From: Cheilinus undulatus
Taxonomy: Eukaryota > Chordata > Actinopteri > Labriformes > Labridae
Assembly: GCF_018320785.1 (NCBI RefSeq)
Contig: NC_054881.1
Span: 26,907,775-26,971,774, forward strand
Reading direction: 5' to 3'
DNA: 64,000 nt
Positions 38,201 through 47,851 of the stretch are shown here, one piece after another; position 1 is the first letter of the stretch; each line of letters begins with the position of its first letter. The notes below the pieces were generated by a model. It did no database searches. It was not told where the DNA came from and saw only the letters and a program-made list of their open reading frames with translations. Made by a program: the position numbers and the translations under genes.

Positions 38201-41200
38201 CAAATTCAAACTGAGCTATTTTTGTCATGAAATGGTAAAATGCCTCAGTTTCAACATCTGATATGCTGTTAATTATCTATTATGAATAAAAATGTGTTTA
38301 TGGGATTTGCAAATCATTGCATTCTTTTTTGTTTGTTTGTTTGTTTTTACATTTTACACAGCACCCCAACTTTTCTTTGGAATTGGGATTGCATTAAAAA
38401 AATTTCTCTACCAGATTAAATAACGAATCTTTGTTTTTCTCTTTAGACAACAAGAATGGAGTTTGACCTTCCAGAGTACTGTGTGCGACGGCGATACCAG
38501 GACTTTGACTGGCTAAGGATCAAGCTTGAGGACAGTCAGCCAACCCACCTCATTCCTGTAGGTCACACAAGCCACAACATAACCTACTGCACTTATTTCT
38601 ATACTGAAACTCTCAATTTACTCTCTCCGCTCTGCTTCTTCTCTTCCCTTCTCTTCTACTTCAATTTTTTTCCAGCCCTTGCCAGAGAAATTTGTTATGA
38701 AAGGTGTCGTTGATCGCTTTTCGGAGGAGTTTGTGGAGACAAGGATGAAGGCTCTGGACAAGTTCCTGAAGCGAGTTGCTGACCATCCGGTCCTCTCCTT
38801 TAACCCACATCTAAATGCTTTCTTATCTGCAAAGGTGAGGCAAAATAAGGCTGGGAAATCATTGTTTGACTGCTTGTACAAACGTTCCATTTTCTCTTAG
38901 ATTTGATTTCCATGATCTCTTCTTCTTAGAACAACATTGGTTAATTCTTTATTGATTCGGTGTTTGGCATTGGCCAATATTTTATTCATCATTGTTCTTC
39001 AGGAATCCCTGTTATTTTTGAAGAACACTTGCTGCTTAAGGCAGGGCAATGGGTTAATTTTAGGTATAAAATTGTCCAATACTTTTCACTAGAGACCTAC
39101 TGACGGTTACAGGCTATGGTGAAATACAATAACCTGTAGTTATCTCAGTTGCAATCTGTCTGCAAAATGCAATACCAGAAAGCGCAAAGCTTCTGCTCTG
39201 CTGCTGCAAGTGTGTATCCTTGTGCATGTGTGGGGGTGTGTATTCTTTGTATCTGCCATCACTCACAAATTTAGTTCCTCAGTAGCTGAGACACAAGACA
39301 AGGCTTTATTAATCTCTGTGAGAAAATAAGGTTGAAGTGGCAGTATAATAATTGGAATTTTTAAAAAAAGTAAGACATAGGCATACTACAGCAGAATCAC
39401 TACAGTAAATGAGAGAGGGGTTCTCAAAGAAATTCTTAAGGATGTGCTTTGACAATTTTAGCATATCAGATGGAAGAAAGAATAGATTGATCGTTTTTAA
39501 ACATTAGATTAGTAGTTCACCTAGTTTTTTTAGTCACTATAGTAGGATATTTTTATCTTGATACTGTATGTGTGGCCTTTGTCACTGTGTTTCTGTAGGA
39601 CTTAAACAAGCGGCAAGGTCTGGCCCTGCTGACGAAGGTGGGTGAGTCAGTGAAACACGTGGCTGGAGGATATAAGCTACGGGCACGGCCTGCTGAGTTC
39701 TGCGCCATGGGTGAATACCTGGACACCTTCAGTCAGAAACTGGGAACAATTGACCGCATCGCTCAGAGGATACTCAAAGAGCAGTCAGGTATCAGGCCGA
39801 CACACAAGACTGATAATATGATAAATCCTGTGTAAAAACTGTTTTTTCCTTTAACACTTGTTTCCTTGGGGCTCAAATGGTAGAGTTTGTCATCTCTCAA
39901 CCATAATGTCAGGGGTTTGATCCCTATCTTCCCTAGTCACATGTCAATGTGGGCAAGACACTTACAGGGATACGTAAACATTTTGGCAAATTCGCCCATT
40001 GCCTTAATTCCTATAGTCTTAGTAATAGGTCAGTTTCCTTTAGTTGTCGATGCAAGCTGTTTCTAGAGCTGGGGGGACCGTTAAACCAGCTGCACCGCGA
40101 ACGCTATTTTAGCAGACGGAATTCTTGCTTTCCCTCTTCAAACTCATCAAATACACAATCCAGCAACTCCAAAACACTCTCATGGACAAGTTGTGACCTG
40201 CACATTCACCATGCTATGAAATAATAACGTATAATTATGTAACATTACGACACATGAAGAAATACTCGGAAGTGTTTCTTGAGTGAACCACTGGGCGGAG
40301 CAACACAGTGAAGCAGCCTTTGCATTTAACTTTAAAACATCTCCATCTCGTAATGTTCCATGATTATTTCATAGCGTGGTGAATGTGCAGGTCACAACTT
40401 GTCCACAAGAGCGTTTTGGAGTTGTTGGATTGTGTATTTGATGAGTTTGATGAGGGAAAGCAAAAATTCCATCTGCTAAAATAGTGTTCACGTTGCAGCT
40501 GGTTTAACGGTCCCCCCAGATCTAGAAACAGCTTGCACCGACAACTAAAGGAAACGGACCTATTACTAAGACTATAGGAATTATGGCAATGGGCGAATTT
40601 GCCAAAATATTTACGTATCCCTTTAACCATATATTGTTCCCACAGCTGCATCAGTGGCTTGTGAATCTGTGTGGATGCAGATTGTGATTATTTAATACCG
40701 ATGGCCTCATTACATAGCAGCATTTGCAGTTGTGTTAATGTGAAGTTAGCAGGAAATCAATCAACCTTGCAAATGATATTAAGATGTTTTCTTGGATGAT
40801 TGAAATCTGACAATAAAGTCAAGGATTGTAAAATACAGGTGCAATGAGCAAAAGTGTATCAAATGGGTGTCAAATGAGCAATGCATTAAATGGGGGAGAA
40901 AAAAAAACAGGAATAAAGGGTGTATTTGTTGTATGTTCCAATAGTAGATGACTAATATACCTAAATTCCCTCTTGTACCTCACCTCCCACATCCTCTCTC
41001 TTCCCATTTGTGGTATTTAATTATTTCTTTCTTTTTAAAAGCTTTCTCAATCTGTTACTCTCGTGGCACAAAGATGTTCACACACATATAAAACCCACAT
41101 TCACTCACACACTTAAACTGTCAACACCCTCAACTTTGACTAATTCAATACATTGCAGATCTATTGTTTCTGTATTATTTCTCCTGTCTGAAATGTTTAC

Positions 41201-44200
41201 GTGTAGCATTGTCGCATCTCCACACATTGTATTGGTTGTTCGTATATGTACTCATCACATCAAGTTTCTTGTACCATTTTGCATCACTAAAGAAAAACCT
41301 TTAGAAAAAGAACAGTGGTTGCAATATGACCTCAAGTTTCAATCTTCACCACCTGCCTCTGTAGTCCAAGTTAATGTTAGCTATTTGTATCTGCGTCATC
41401 AAACTTGTGGTGAGCATATGCCAGGAACTGGTTCAGTCTTTTTCTGCTGAATATCTGACAGTAGGTTCTATGAAATTTTCTGTTGTGTTGACTCTCCAAG
41501 GGAGAGACTGTTTGGCCAGGGTAAAAACCTACAAACCTTTGGGCTTTGTGGTTGTACAGTTGATAACTAGGGGTCTAAATTACACATGATAAGTCATGTG
41601 CTTGCTGTCACCATCTGTTCAAATGTTGCATTTCTTAGTCTGTTTAGATGAAAAAACTGAAGCATAAACACAAGGTCCTGGTTTCCCTGCTGGGTGAGAT
41701 AAGATGGAAACTCTGGGAACCAACTATAGATAATGAAGGCCTGTAATCTGACACAGTGTGAAACAAGCAAATGCCATGCATACATGACTCCACGGCTTGG
41801 ATTTCAGCCATCATCCTCGCTTGTGTGTAATTTACAAATTTAGATGTTGCAGTTGAAAGTGCCAGTCCCTCAGTATCACCACTAAATGAAGAGAAAAAAA
41901 CTCTTCAGATTTATTTTCAAGTACTGATGTGTCATGAAAAACTAAGTTTATCTAGCTTGAAATCTCAACTCCCAGAATCCACAGGCAACCAAGTATAAAA
42001 AAGGAAAAAAAAAAAACAGTAAAACCACAATGTTTCTTTTTCCTAACTCTCCCCATCCCTCTGTCTTCCTAACTAGAGTACCTGACTGAGCTGCGTGAGT
42101 ATGGCACTGTGTACTCCAGCTGGGCAGGGTCTGAGGAGGAGCTACAGCGCCCCCTAGAGGGTGTGGCTGGCTGCGTGTCGACGTGTTGTGGAGCTCTGGA
42201 GGAGCAGTGTGAGAACATGAGCCAGGACTTCCTGCCTGTGCTCAGAGAGTATGTCCTCTACATAGAGTCCATGAAGGTGAGAGACATAAAGAATGTCATT
42301 CAGTAAAGTTTCTGTTTTTTTTAATTCTCCAAAGATAAATGGATGCAGAACGCTAAGTTTGCATTGCTGTTTAGTTAGCCTTAGTGGCAAACTATGGTAT
42401 TACAGCAAAAATGACAACAAAAATACTGACATAAAAAAACATCAATAATTCATTACTTATTTTTGAAAAATCTGTGGGTAACTAGCTGTAACTTCATTAA
42501 ACAGCATCAAAATGATGTGAAGACTTGGCCGTTAAACTCAGAACAGTATGTACAATGAATGCATGCAGTATGAGGAAGCTTTGACATAAAATGCATTTTG
42601 CAATACTTTTACTGTGAAAATTGTGTTGTGATAATGATGAAATTGTGATGAATGTGCCCCTTGCAAAAAGGAAACTTTTACACACAGGGACAAAATTGTT
42701 GGTACCTTCTGTTAAGGAAAGAAAAAAACCATCAGTGGTCATTGAAATAACTTGAAACTGACACAAGTAGTAGTAAATAGAAGTTACTGAAAATTAACCA
42801 ATGAAAATCAGACATTGCGTTTTAATTTTGGTTCAACATTTATCATTTATCCTTTTAAAAAACAAAGTACTAAAACTGGCTAGGACAAAATTGATGGCAC
42901 CCCTTGAAAAGATTGATAATTATTGGACCATAGGGGCATCTTAAACTAAAGTGTATCCTGCTGTTAGCATCACATGTGTCTTCAAACTTGTCATCAGTCA
43001 GTTTGCCTGTTTAAAGGGTGAAAAGTAGTCACTGTGCTGTTTGGTATCATGGTGTGTACCACACTGAACATGGACTACAGAAAGCTAAGGAGACAGCTGT
43101 CCCAGGAGATTAGAAAGAAAATGATAAACAAGCATGTTAAAGATAGGGGCTATAAGACCATCTCCAAGCAGGTTAATGTTCCATCTTACAGTTGCACATA
43201 TTATTCAGAAGTTTATGGTCCACGCGATTTTAGCCAGCCTCCCTGGATGTGGCCACAAGAGGAAAATTGATGACAACTTGAAGAGACCGATAATATGAAT
43301 GTTAACATAAGAGCCCAGAACAACTTCCAAAGAGACTTGTGTGAAACATGGAGGAGGCTCTGTTATGTTCTGGGGCTGCTTTGCTACATCTGGCACATGG
43401 TGTCTTGGTACAATGAAATCTTGAGACTATCAAGGCATTCCGGAGCCAAATGTGCTGCCCGGTGTCAGAAAGCTTTGTATCAGTTGCAGGTCATAGGTCC
43501 TCCAACAGGATAGTGACCCAAAACACACAGCTAAAACACCCAAGAATGGCTAAGAACAAAACACTGAACTTTTCTGAAGTGGTCCTCTGTGAGCCCTGAT
43601 CTAAATCCTATGGAACATCAGTGGAAGATTCTGAGACATGTAGTCTGGAGAAGGCACCCTTCAAACCTGAGACAGCTGGAGCATTTTGCTCACAAGGAGT
43701 GGGCCAAAATACCTGTCAACAGGTGCCGAAGTTTCATTAAGAGTTACAGAAAATCCTTGATTGCCTCTAAAGGTTGTGCAACATAATGTAAGGTAAAGGG
43801 TACCATCAATTTTGTCCCAGCCAGTTTCATTAGTTTATTTTTCAATGATTATGTTGAAGTGAATTCAAAAGCAATGTCTGATTTTTATGAGTTATTTTTC
43901 GGTAAACGTCTATTTACTATTACTTTTGTCAGTTTCTGGGTGAGATTTTAAGATGACTCTTGCTGACATATCCATAAAAATTTTTACCTTCACATTTATG
44001 AAGTTTACATGTTTCAACCACTGACCGTATTTCCTTTAATTGATTACATTCTTGATTATTTTTCTTTGAGAGGTTATTTTATTATTGACTTAATGATGTG
44101 CAATGCTAATATAGCAATACATTTAGTACAAATCCGTTTACATCCTTTGAATATTTTTCTGTTTTATGGTTCCCAGCTACAGGCACGCTTTCTTATCTGA

Positions 44201-47200
44201 CCTCAGATAGTGGAAGTAGCATCTGAAATTCTCCCTTTGTCATTTCCTATTCCTCCCTGAGCAACTGATTCAGCATCTTTCTCTGTTTAAATTTTTTTCA
44301 CTACTTATCTATTAAGGAAGTTTAAGGGTATCCATACATCCATAAATCCTACTTTTACAATGTGAAATAATGCAGTTATGTTGCAGTAATGTTTTCTGAT
44401 TGCTGACAGAATGTTTTGAAGAAAAGGGACCAGAGCCAGGCAGAGTACGAGGGCCGGTTAGAAGCAGCCATATTGCGCAAACAGGAAGACAGAACGCCAG
44501 TAAGTGTCCTCTTTCCTCCTCTGTATATTCACCCCTTGCACACAACAAGGCCTTAACATTTCTACATTTAGTGTTGCCTTTTTTCTGCGTGTAAGAAGTC
44601 CCTCAAAGTTTCCTTTATACCCTCTTGCAAATGCATGGTGTGAAATTTAACAATTTCAGTATTGCTATTACAACCATGCAACCTTTGACTTTGTATATAA
44701 TTTTTCCATGAAATAATCTCTCCACTAATATTTTAATTATTTTAATAATTTTAATTACCAGCAATTGGTAAAATTAAGAAAATAAAGGTTTCTTATCTCT
44801 TCAAAATAAAAGCTTTTAGGGCTGACCAGCCATATACATGTATGCTATATGAAAGTGCTTGATGTTTTCTGTCACTTCTGTAAAATGTATTCAAAGAAAA
44901 CCCTCCCTTATAAACTCATGCACCACCCAGACCCCTGTGGCTTTAGTTCATGAACCTGTAGTCATGTATCTTGTCCTCTTAAGGCCCCTTTAGTTGTAGT
45001 TCTGTCTGTTTCACCATAGATACCAATAGAGGTGGAGAAATGCCAGGACAAAGTGGAGTGTTTCAATGCTGACCTGAAGGCTGACTGGGAGCGCTGGCAG
45101 AGCAACAAGAGACAAGACTTCAAACAGCTTCTCACAGGCATGGCTGACAAAAACATCAACCACTATGAAAAGGTATGCAGACGGCTAAAAGCACCTCACA
45201 CCTTAACAAATGTCCAACATAATGTCATTGCCATTTACTTCTACTGGAAGTTCTATTGATTAGTGATGACCTCTGTAATTTTAAAAGCATTTTACTAAAT
45301 GATCAAAACACAAAAACCTGTATTGGATTAGTATTTGTTCACACATAGAAGTCAATGCTTTAGGGTATAGTCAAGATTCCTGAGGCCTTTCTTCACACTG
45401 TTTCATGCCATGACATACAACATAAATGCCAGTTGCAGACAAATGGCAATTTGCAGGAAAAAAAAGAAATTCAAATGGCGTCATCTTAAAGACATTTTCA
45501 TATATACTACTTTTTTTAACACTGGTGCCATATTTTTCCCCTGATTATCAAAATAAAACAGTCAAAGTGAAAACAGCTTTCTACAAAGTAATATCAAATA
45601 AAAATATTTAGTATCGAATCAGTGATAGCATAAATATCAACCCCCTTTTAAGTTAATGAACTAATTCAATAAAGGTCCAGCCAACTGGTGCACAGTTAAT
45701 CAGTATTCCTGGCTACCATTACACCATAAAGACAAAAGAACTCTCCAAAATGCAGAGAAAAGGTTATAGCAAAGTGTAAGTTGGCAGATGGATCGCCCTC
45801 ACAAACTGAGTGACTGTGCAAGAAGGAGACTAGTGAGAGAGGCCACCAAGATGGCTATGATTACTTTGAAGAAGTTATAAGCTTAAGCAGCTGAGATGGG
45901 AGAGACTCTGCATACAACACTGTTGCGTGGGTTCTTTACCAGTCAAAGCTTTATGTGAGAGAGGCAAAGAGAAAGAGAGACTCCATGGTCAAGTGTAAGA
46001 AAGTTTTTGGCTCTGATGAGACCAAAATGGTGCTTTTAGTCTATCAGATAATACACTGTGTTTGGCTAAAAAACAAAAACTCCACATCACCACCAAAACA
46101 CCATCCCCCTGTGATGCACAGTGGTGGCAGCATCATGCTGTGTGGATATTTGCAAGCAGCCAGCCCTGAAGGGCTTGCAAACGCAGAGGGTAAAATGAAT
46201 GCAGCAAAACACAGGAAAATCCTAGAGGGCAATCTTATTAAGTCTGCAAAAGAATTTGGCTTGGGAGCAGGTCGACAATGACACGAAGCATTCAGTGAAG
46301 GCTACAGAGAAATGGTTTTAAAACAACTTGGGCTTTCCCACTATGACTTTTGGCTGTGCCACATCAAACCAGGCCTTGCTGATTTACTTTTCCTTCACCA
46401 GTTTGGCTGCGCCAAGCTGCACAGAGCCATGCAGAGAATTGTCCTGCTCTAGAGCAGGGCCAAAACACGCCCACCCTGCTTCGAAGCACACCGCAATGAC
46501 ATCAAAGCAGTGCGCAGGGTGTGGTTTGATCAACAAGCACTCCAAACGTGTGTCTAGAGCTGTGTCATCAGCTCTAAAACAGGTAGGGTGGTGGAAACAG
46601 GCAACAGGCTGTGGTGAAAAAGCAAATCCCCTGACATGCTGGGCTGCTGTGCTGAGTCAAACCAAGTAAAGCCAAGCCACTCCGTTTAACAGAAAAGGCC
46701 CAAACAAGGTAAATGTTCTGGAGTGGCTGAGTTAAAGCCCAGACCCCAAACTAATAGAATTTTGTGGCTGGACTTGAAAAGGGCTGTTCACGCCTGATCC
46801 CCATGCAACCTGACAGAGCTTGAGCAGTTATGCAAAGAAAAATGTTAAATTGCAGTGTCTAGATGTGCCAGCCTAAATGAGACCTATCCACACAGACTCA
46901 CTGCTGTGATTGCAGCCTAAGGTGGAAGTGATAAATACTGACTTAAAGGGGTAATTATTTATGCAGTCACTTATTTACATAGCATATTCTTATTTAACTG
47001 GCATTACTTTGTAGAAATCTGTTGTCACTTTGAGGTTTTTTTTTTTTACTTAAAAAATTATATTGACCATGATTGATTTGTAAAATCAGCAAAAGGGTAA
47101 AACATCCAAGGGGGGAATACTTTTTAAAGGCAATGTATAATACAGTAACTTTGTGGGGTAGCTTATTCCATTCCTGTTCACATGCCACTGACACTTCAGT

Positions 47201-47851
47201 GGGAGCAAACTGAGTTGAAGTGCCTTGCCTAAGAGCACATCAACATACGAGCGTAGCTGTTGTGGATCGAACCCGCACCCTTCTAACTGTAAGATGCCTA
47301 CCTACTGAGCCACAGTTGCCCAGTAAATATGTTGGCTTCACTCCCAGATGGCTGTTTCTCAGTCCATTTTAATATAAAAGACTATGAGCTACACACATTC
47401 ACAACTGTACAACACTACTAAGGACTTTACTATTTTTACCCAAGAGCCTAAGTGAATTGGCTAATTTTTCACTTCCAGCACTAGATTTATTTTTACTAGT
47501 CCAAGGGTAGTTTTCATTCTAATGTAAATCTATAAATGGGGATTACACTAGAGATCTTGAATTACAAAGTTAGTGACCATACAAAGACATGTGAGTTGAT
47601 ATCACAGGAAAGAGTCAAATCTAAAGGTTACCAAAATTTTACAAGAACTTGTAGGAAGTACCAAATATAACTTTAAAATATGTCTCCTGTCTTTGCATAT
47701 TACTCCGCCTTCCTTCTTTCACCTCATATATTTTTGCCTGTCACCTGTCTCCATTCATCTACACCCTCTCCAGTGCCAGGCAGCATGGGAGTTGCTCATA
47801 ACTCTCCTTCAGGACAAACAGACTGAGGACAAAATCAGCGAGACGAACTGA
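29235..47851 (+). CDS. snx30: Sorting nexin 30 (PX-BAR sorting nexin), nine coding exons
   Basis: SNX-BAR protein that pairs with SNX4 in endosomal recycling and in ATG9A traffic during autophagy (family knowledge). Coding exons are 29235-29351, 34745-34960, 38447-38557, 38676-38834, 39599-39788, 42077-42276, 44410-44499, 45020-45172 and 47774-47851. The frame is kept at every GT/AG border, and the total is 437 residues, about the mammalian length. Exon 1 is a weakly conserved N-terminus (MSVGAPRGL). Exon 2 has [12 protein letters not shown] and [19 protein letters not shown] at the PX start. Exons 3-4 complete the PX with [30 protein letters not shown] and [10 protein letters not shown]. Exons 5-9 form the BAR domain: [56 protein letters not shown] and [20 protein letters not shown]. 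The protein ends ISETN and TGA. Residues match SNX30 better than SNX7. Confidence 0.96.
29352..31764. other. snx30 intron 1, 5' part
   Basis: No gene and no clear mobile element. A GT-rich stretch around 31010-31080 produces a short cysteine-rich open frame that looks like a composition artefact. Confidence 0.5.
31765..33795. mobile_element. Decayed hAT-like MITE enclosing a LINE insertion
   Basis: AGAGATGTTCCAATATT at the left and AATATTGTGCATCCCT at the right look like inverted ends of the AGGGATGCAC hAT-type family. Stretches rich in GATACTGGTATC-like palindromes flank the LINE on both sides (for example CCGATACTGGTATCAGTATC near 33615). Boundaries are approximate and no target repeat was confirmed. 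Confidence 0.35.
32398..33445 (-). pseudogene. 5'-truncated non-LTR retrotransposon (jockey/CR1-group, Rex1-like), reverse transcriptase
   Basis: The minus-strand open frame to 32482 covers reverse transcriptase motifs. These are [15 protein letters not shown] near 33400, then [27 protein letters not shown] (catalytic Asp pair present), [13 protein letters not shown] and [15 protein letters not shown]. After about 32620 the natural end continues in another frame ([17 protein letters not shown]), so there is a late frameshift. The 5' half, with the endonuclease, is missing. The 3' end reads CAGGAATAAATAAAGTTCTT and runs into ATTGT/ACAAT-type simple repeats at 32398-32432. It lies antisense in snx30 intron 1. 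Confidence 0.85.
33957..34370. mobile_element. Probable hAT-like MITE in snx30 intron 1
   Basis: TAGAGATGCACCAATTG at the left and GCATCTGATCATCTCTAA at the right form rough inverted ends similar to those at 31765-33795. The interior has GGACCGATATTGGCCGATTC. No coding capacity. Confidence 0.35.
34961..36080. other. snx30 intron 2, 5' part
   Basis: No gene or clear mobile element. A T-run at about 35778-35792 accounts for one of the open frames here. Confidence 0.5.
36088..36300. mobile_element. Solo Tc1-like terminal fragment
   Basis: It starts with TGTGCATTCAGAAAGTATTC then AGACACCCTTCACTTTTTC. About 190 bp later ATAAGTATTCAGACCCTTTG follows, the repeated direct element inside long Tc1-like termini of fish. 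The transposase region and the opposite terminus are missing. Confidence 0.7.
37321..38393 (-). mobile_element. Tc1/mariner-superfamily element, decayed, in snx30 intron 2
   Basis: A perfect 19-bp inverted pair, GTGCTGTGTAAAATGTAAA at 37331-37349 and TTTACATTTTACACAGCAC at 38346-38364, sits near the ends. Minus-strand translations give [17 protein letters not shown] around 37590-37650 and [16 protein letters not shown] at 37810-37870. These are the C-terminal part of an IS630/Tc1-type transposase containing the conserved Glu of the DDE triad. Frames are broken and the N-terminal half is mostly gone. Confidence 0.75.
39866..40700 (+). repeat. tRNA-derived SINE (V-SINE-like) split by a foldback insertion
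   Basis: GGGCTCAAATGGTAGAG resembles an RNA polymerase III A box, and GGGGTTTGATCCC a B box 30-odd bases on. Then comes ATGTCAATGTGGGCAAGACA, the conserved central domain of fish V-SINEs. The text stops at 39961 and resumes at 40627 with ATTGTTCCCACAGCTGCATC, which is the expected continuation. The 657-bp foldback element therefore landed inside it. Confidence 0.65.
39966..40622. mobile_element. Foldback element with about 255-bp arms in snx30 intron 5
   Basis: Arms 39966-40225 and 40373-40622 are near-perfect inverted copies starting AGGGATACGTAAACATTTTG and ending in its complement, around a loop of about 150 bp. Flanks are TTAC (39962-39965) and TTAA (40623-40626), consistent with a TTAA target duplication in which one copy has mutated, as for piggyBac or Kolobok-type elements. 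Both arms give almost the same 91- and 95-residue open frames because they are copies of one another. No transposase is seen. Confidence 0.8.
40701..42076. other. snx30 intron 5, 3' part
   Basis: No exon or clear mobile element. A 146-codon open frame at 41010-41450 has no recognisable family and no splice context. It ends before the exon 6 acceptor at 42076. Confidence 0.5.
42687..43940 (+). mobile_element. Tc1-like element with long inverted repeats, internally decayed, in snx30 intron 6
   Basis: Long inverted repeats are visible. AAACTGACACAAGTAGTAGT through AAAATCAGACATTGCGTTTT to GGACAAAATTGATGGCACC on the left mirrors 43800-43940 on the right (for example TACCATCAATTTTGTCCCAG). A direct copy GGACAAAATTGTTGGTACC at 42695 gives an IR/DR layout. 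Transposase remnants on the plus strand are an N-terminal helix-turn-helix piece at 43061-43190 and [19 protein letters not shown] near 43592, which carries the last catalytic region. The middle is deleted or frameshifted. Confidence 0.8.
45629..47139 (+). mobile_element. Tc1-like element, decayed, in snx30 intron 8
   Basis: The right terminus GGGGGGAATACTTTTTAAAG then GCAATGTA is the usual Tc1-like end. The left end is poorly kept. Plus-strand translation of 45955-46281 includes FGSDETK (first catalytic Asp) and [12 protein letters not shown], then DNDTKHSVK in a shifted frame near 46275. Beyond the nested insertion, [15 protein letters not shown] near 46720 is the region of the last catalytic residue, with a stop inside. 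The transposase cannot be functional. Confidence 0.75.
46328..46700. mobile_element. MITE nested inside the Tc1-like element
   Basis: This block interrupts the transposase remnant and is clearly richer in G+C than its host. Its ends TGGGCTTTCCCACTATGAC and AACAGAAAAGGCCCA are roughly inverted. The flanks AAACAACT and AAACAAGG could be an imperfect 8-bp duplication. The GGCTTTTCC...GGAAAAGGCC style of end is common in hAT-type fish MITEs. Confidence 0.5.
47150..47322 (-). repeat. tRNA-derived SINE (V-SINE-like)
   Basis: On the minus strand it starts GGGCAACTGTGGCTCAGTAG (A box) and has GCGGGTTCGATCC (B box). ATGTTGATGTGCTCTTAGGC then AAGGCACTTCAACTC follows, the conserved V-SINE central part. 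It is not a tRNA gene, because the cloverleaf 3' half is replaced by the SINE body. It lies in snx30 intron 8, opposite to the gene. Confidence 0.65.

Noticed and set aside
39949-40651. Two similar open frames of 91 and 95 codons, on opposite strands
   Set aside because: They are the two arms of one foldback element, so similarity is due to the inverted repeat and not to a gene pair.
41010-41450. 146-codon open frame in snx30 intron 5
   Set aside because: No recognisable domain, low-complexity hydrophobic start, no splice signals linking it to snx30.
47260-47322. Possible tRNA gene on the minus strand
   Set aside because: A and B box-like sequences are present, but the acceptor and T arm do not close and the body continues as a SINE.
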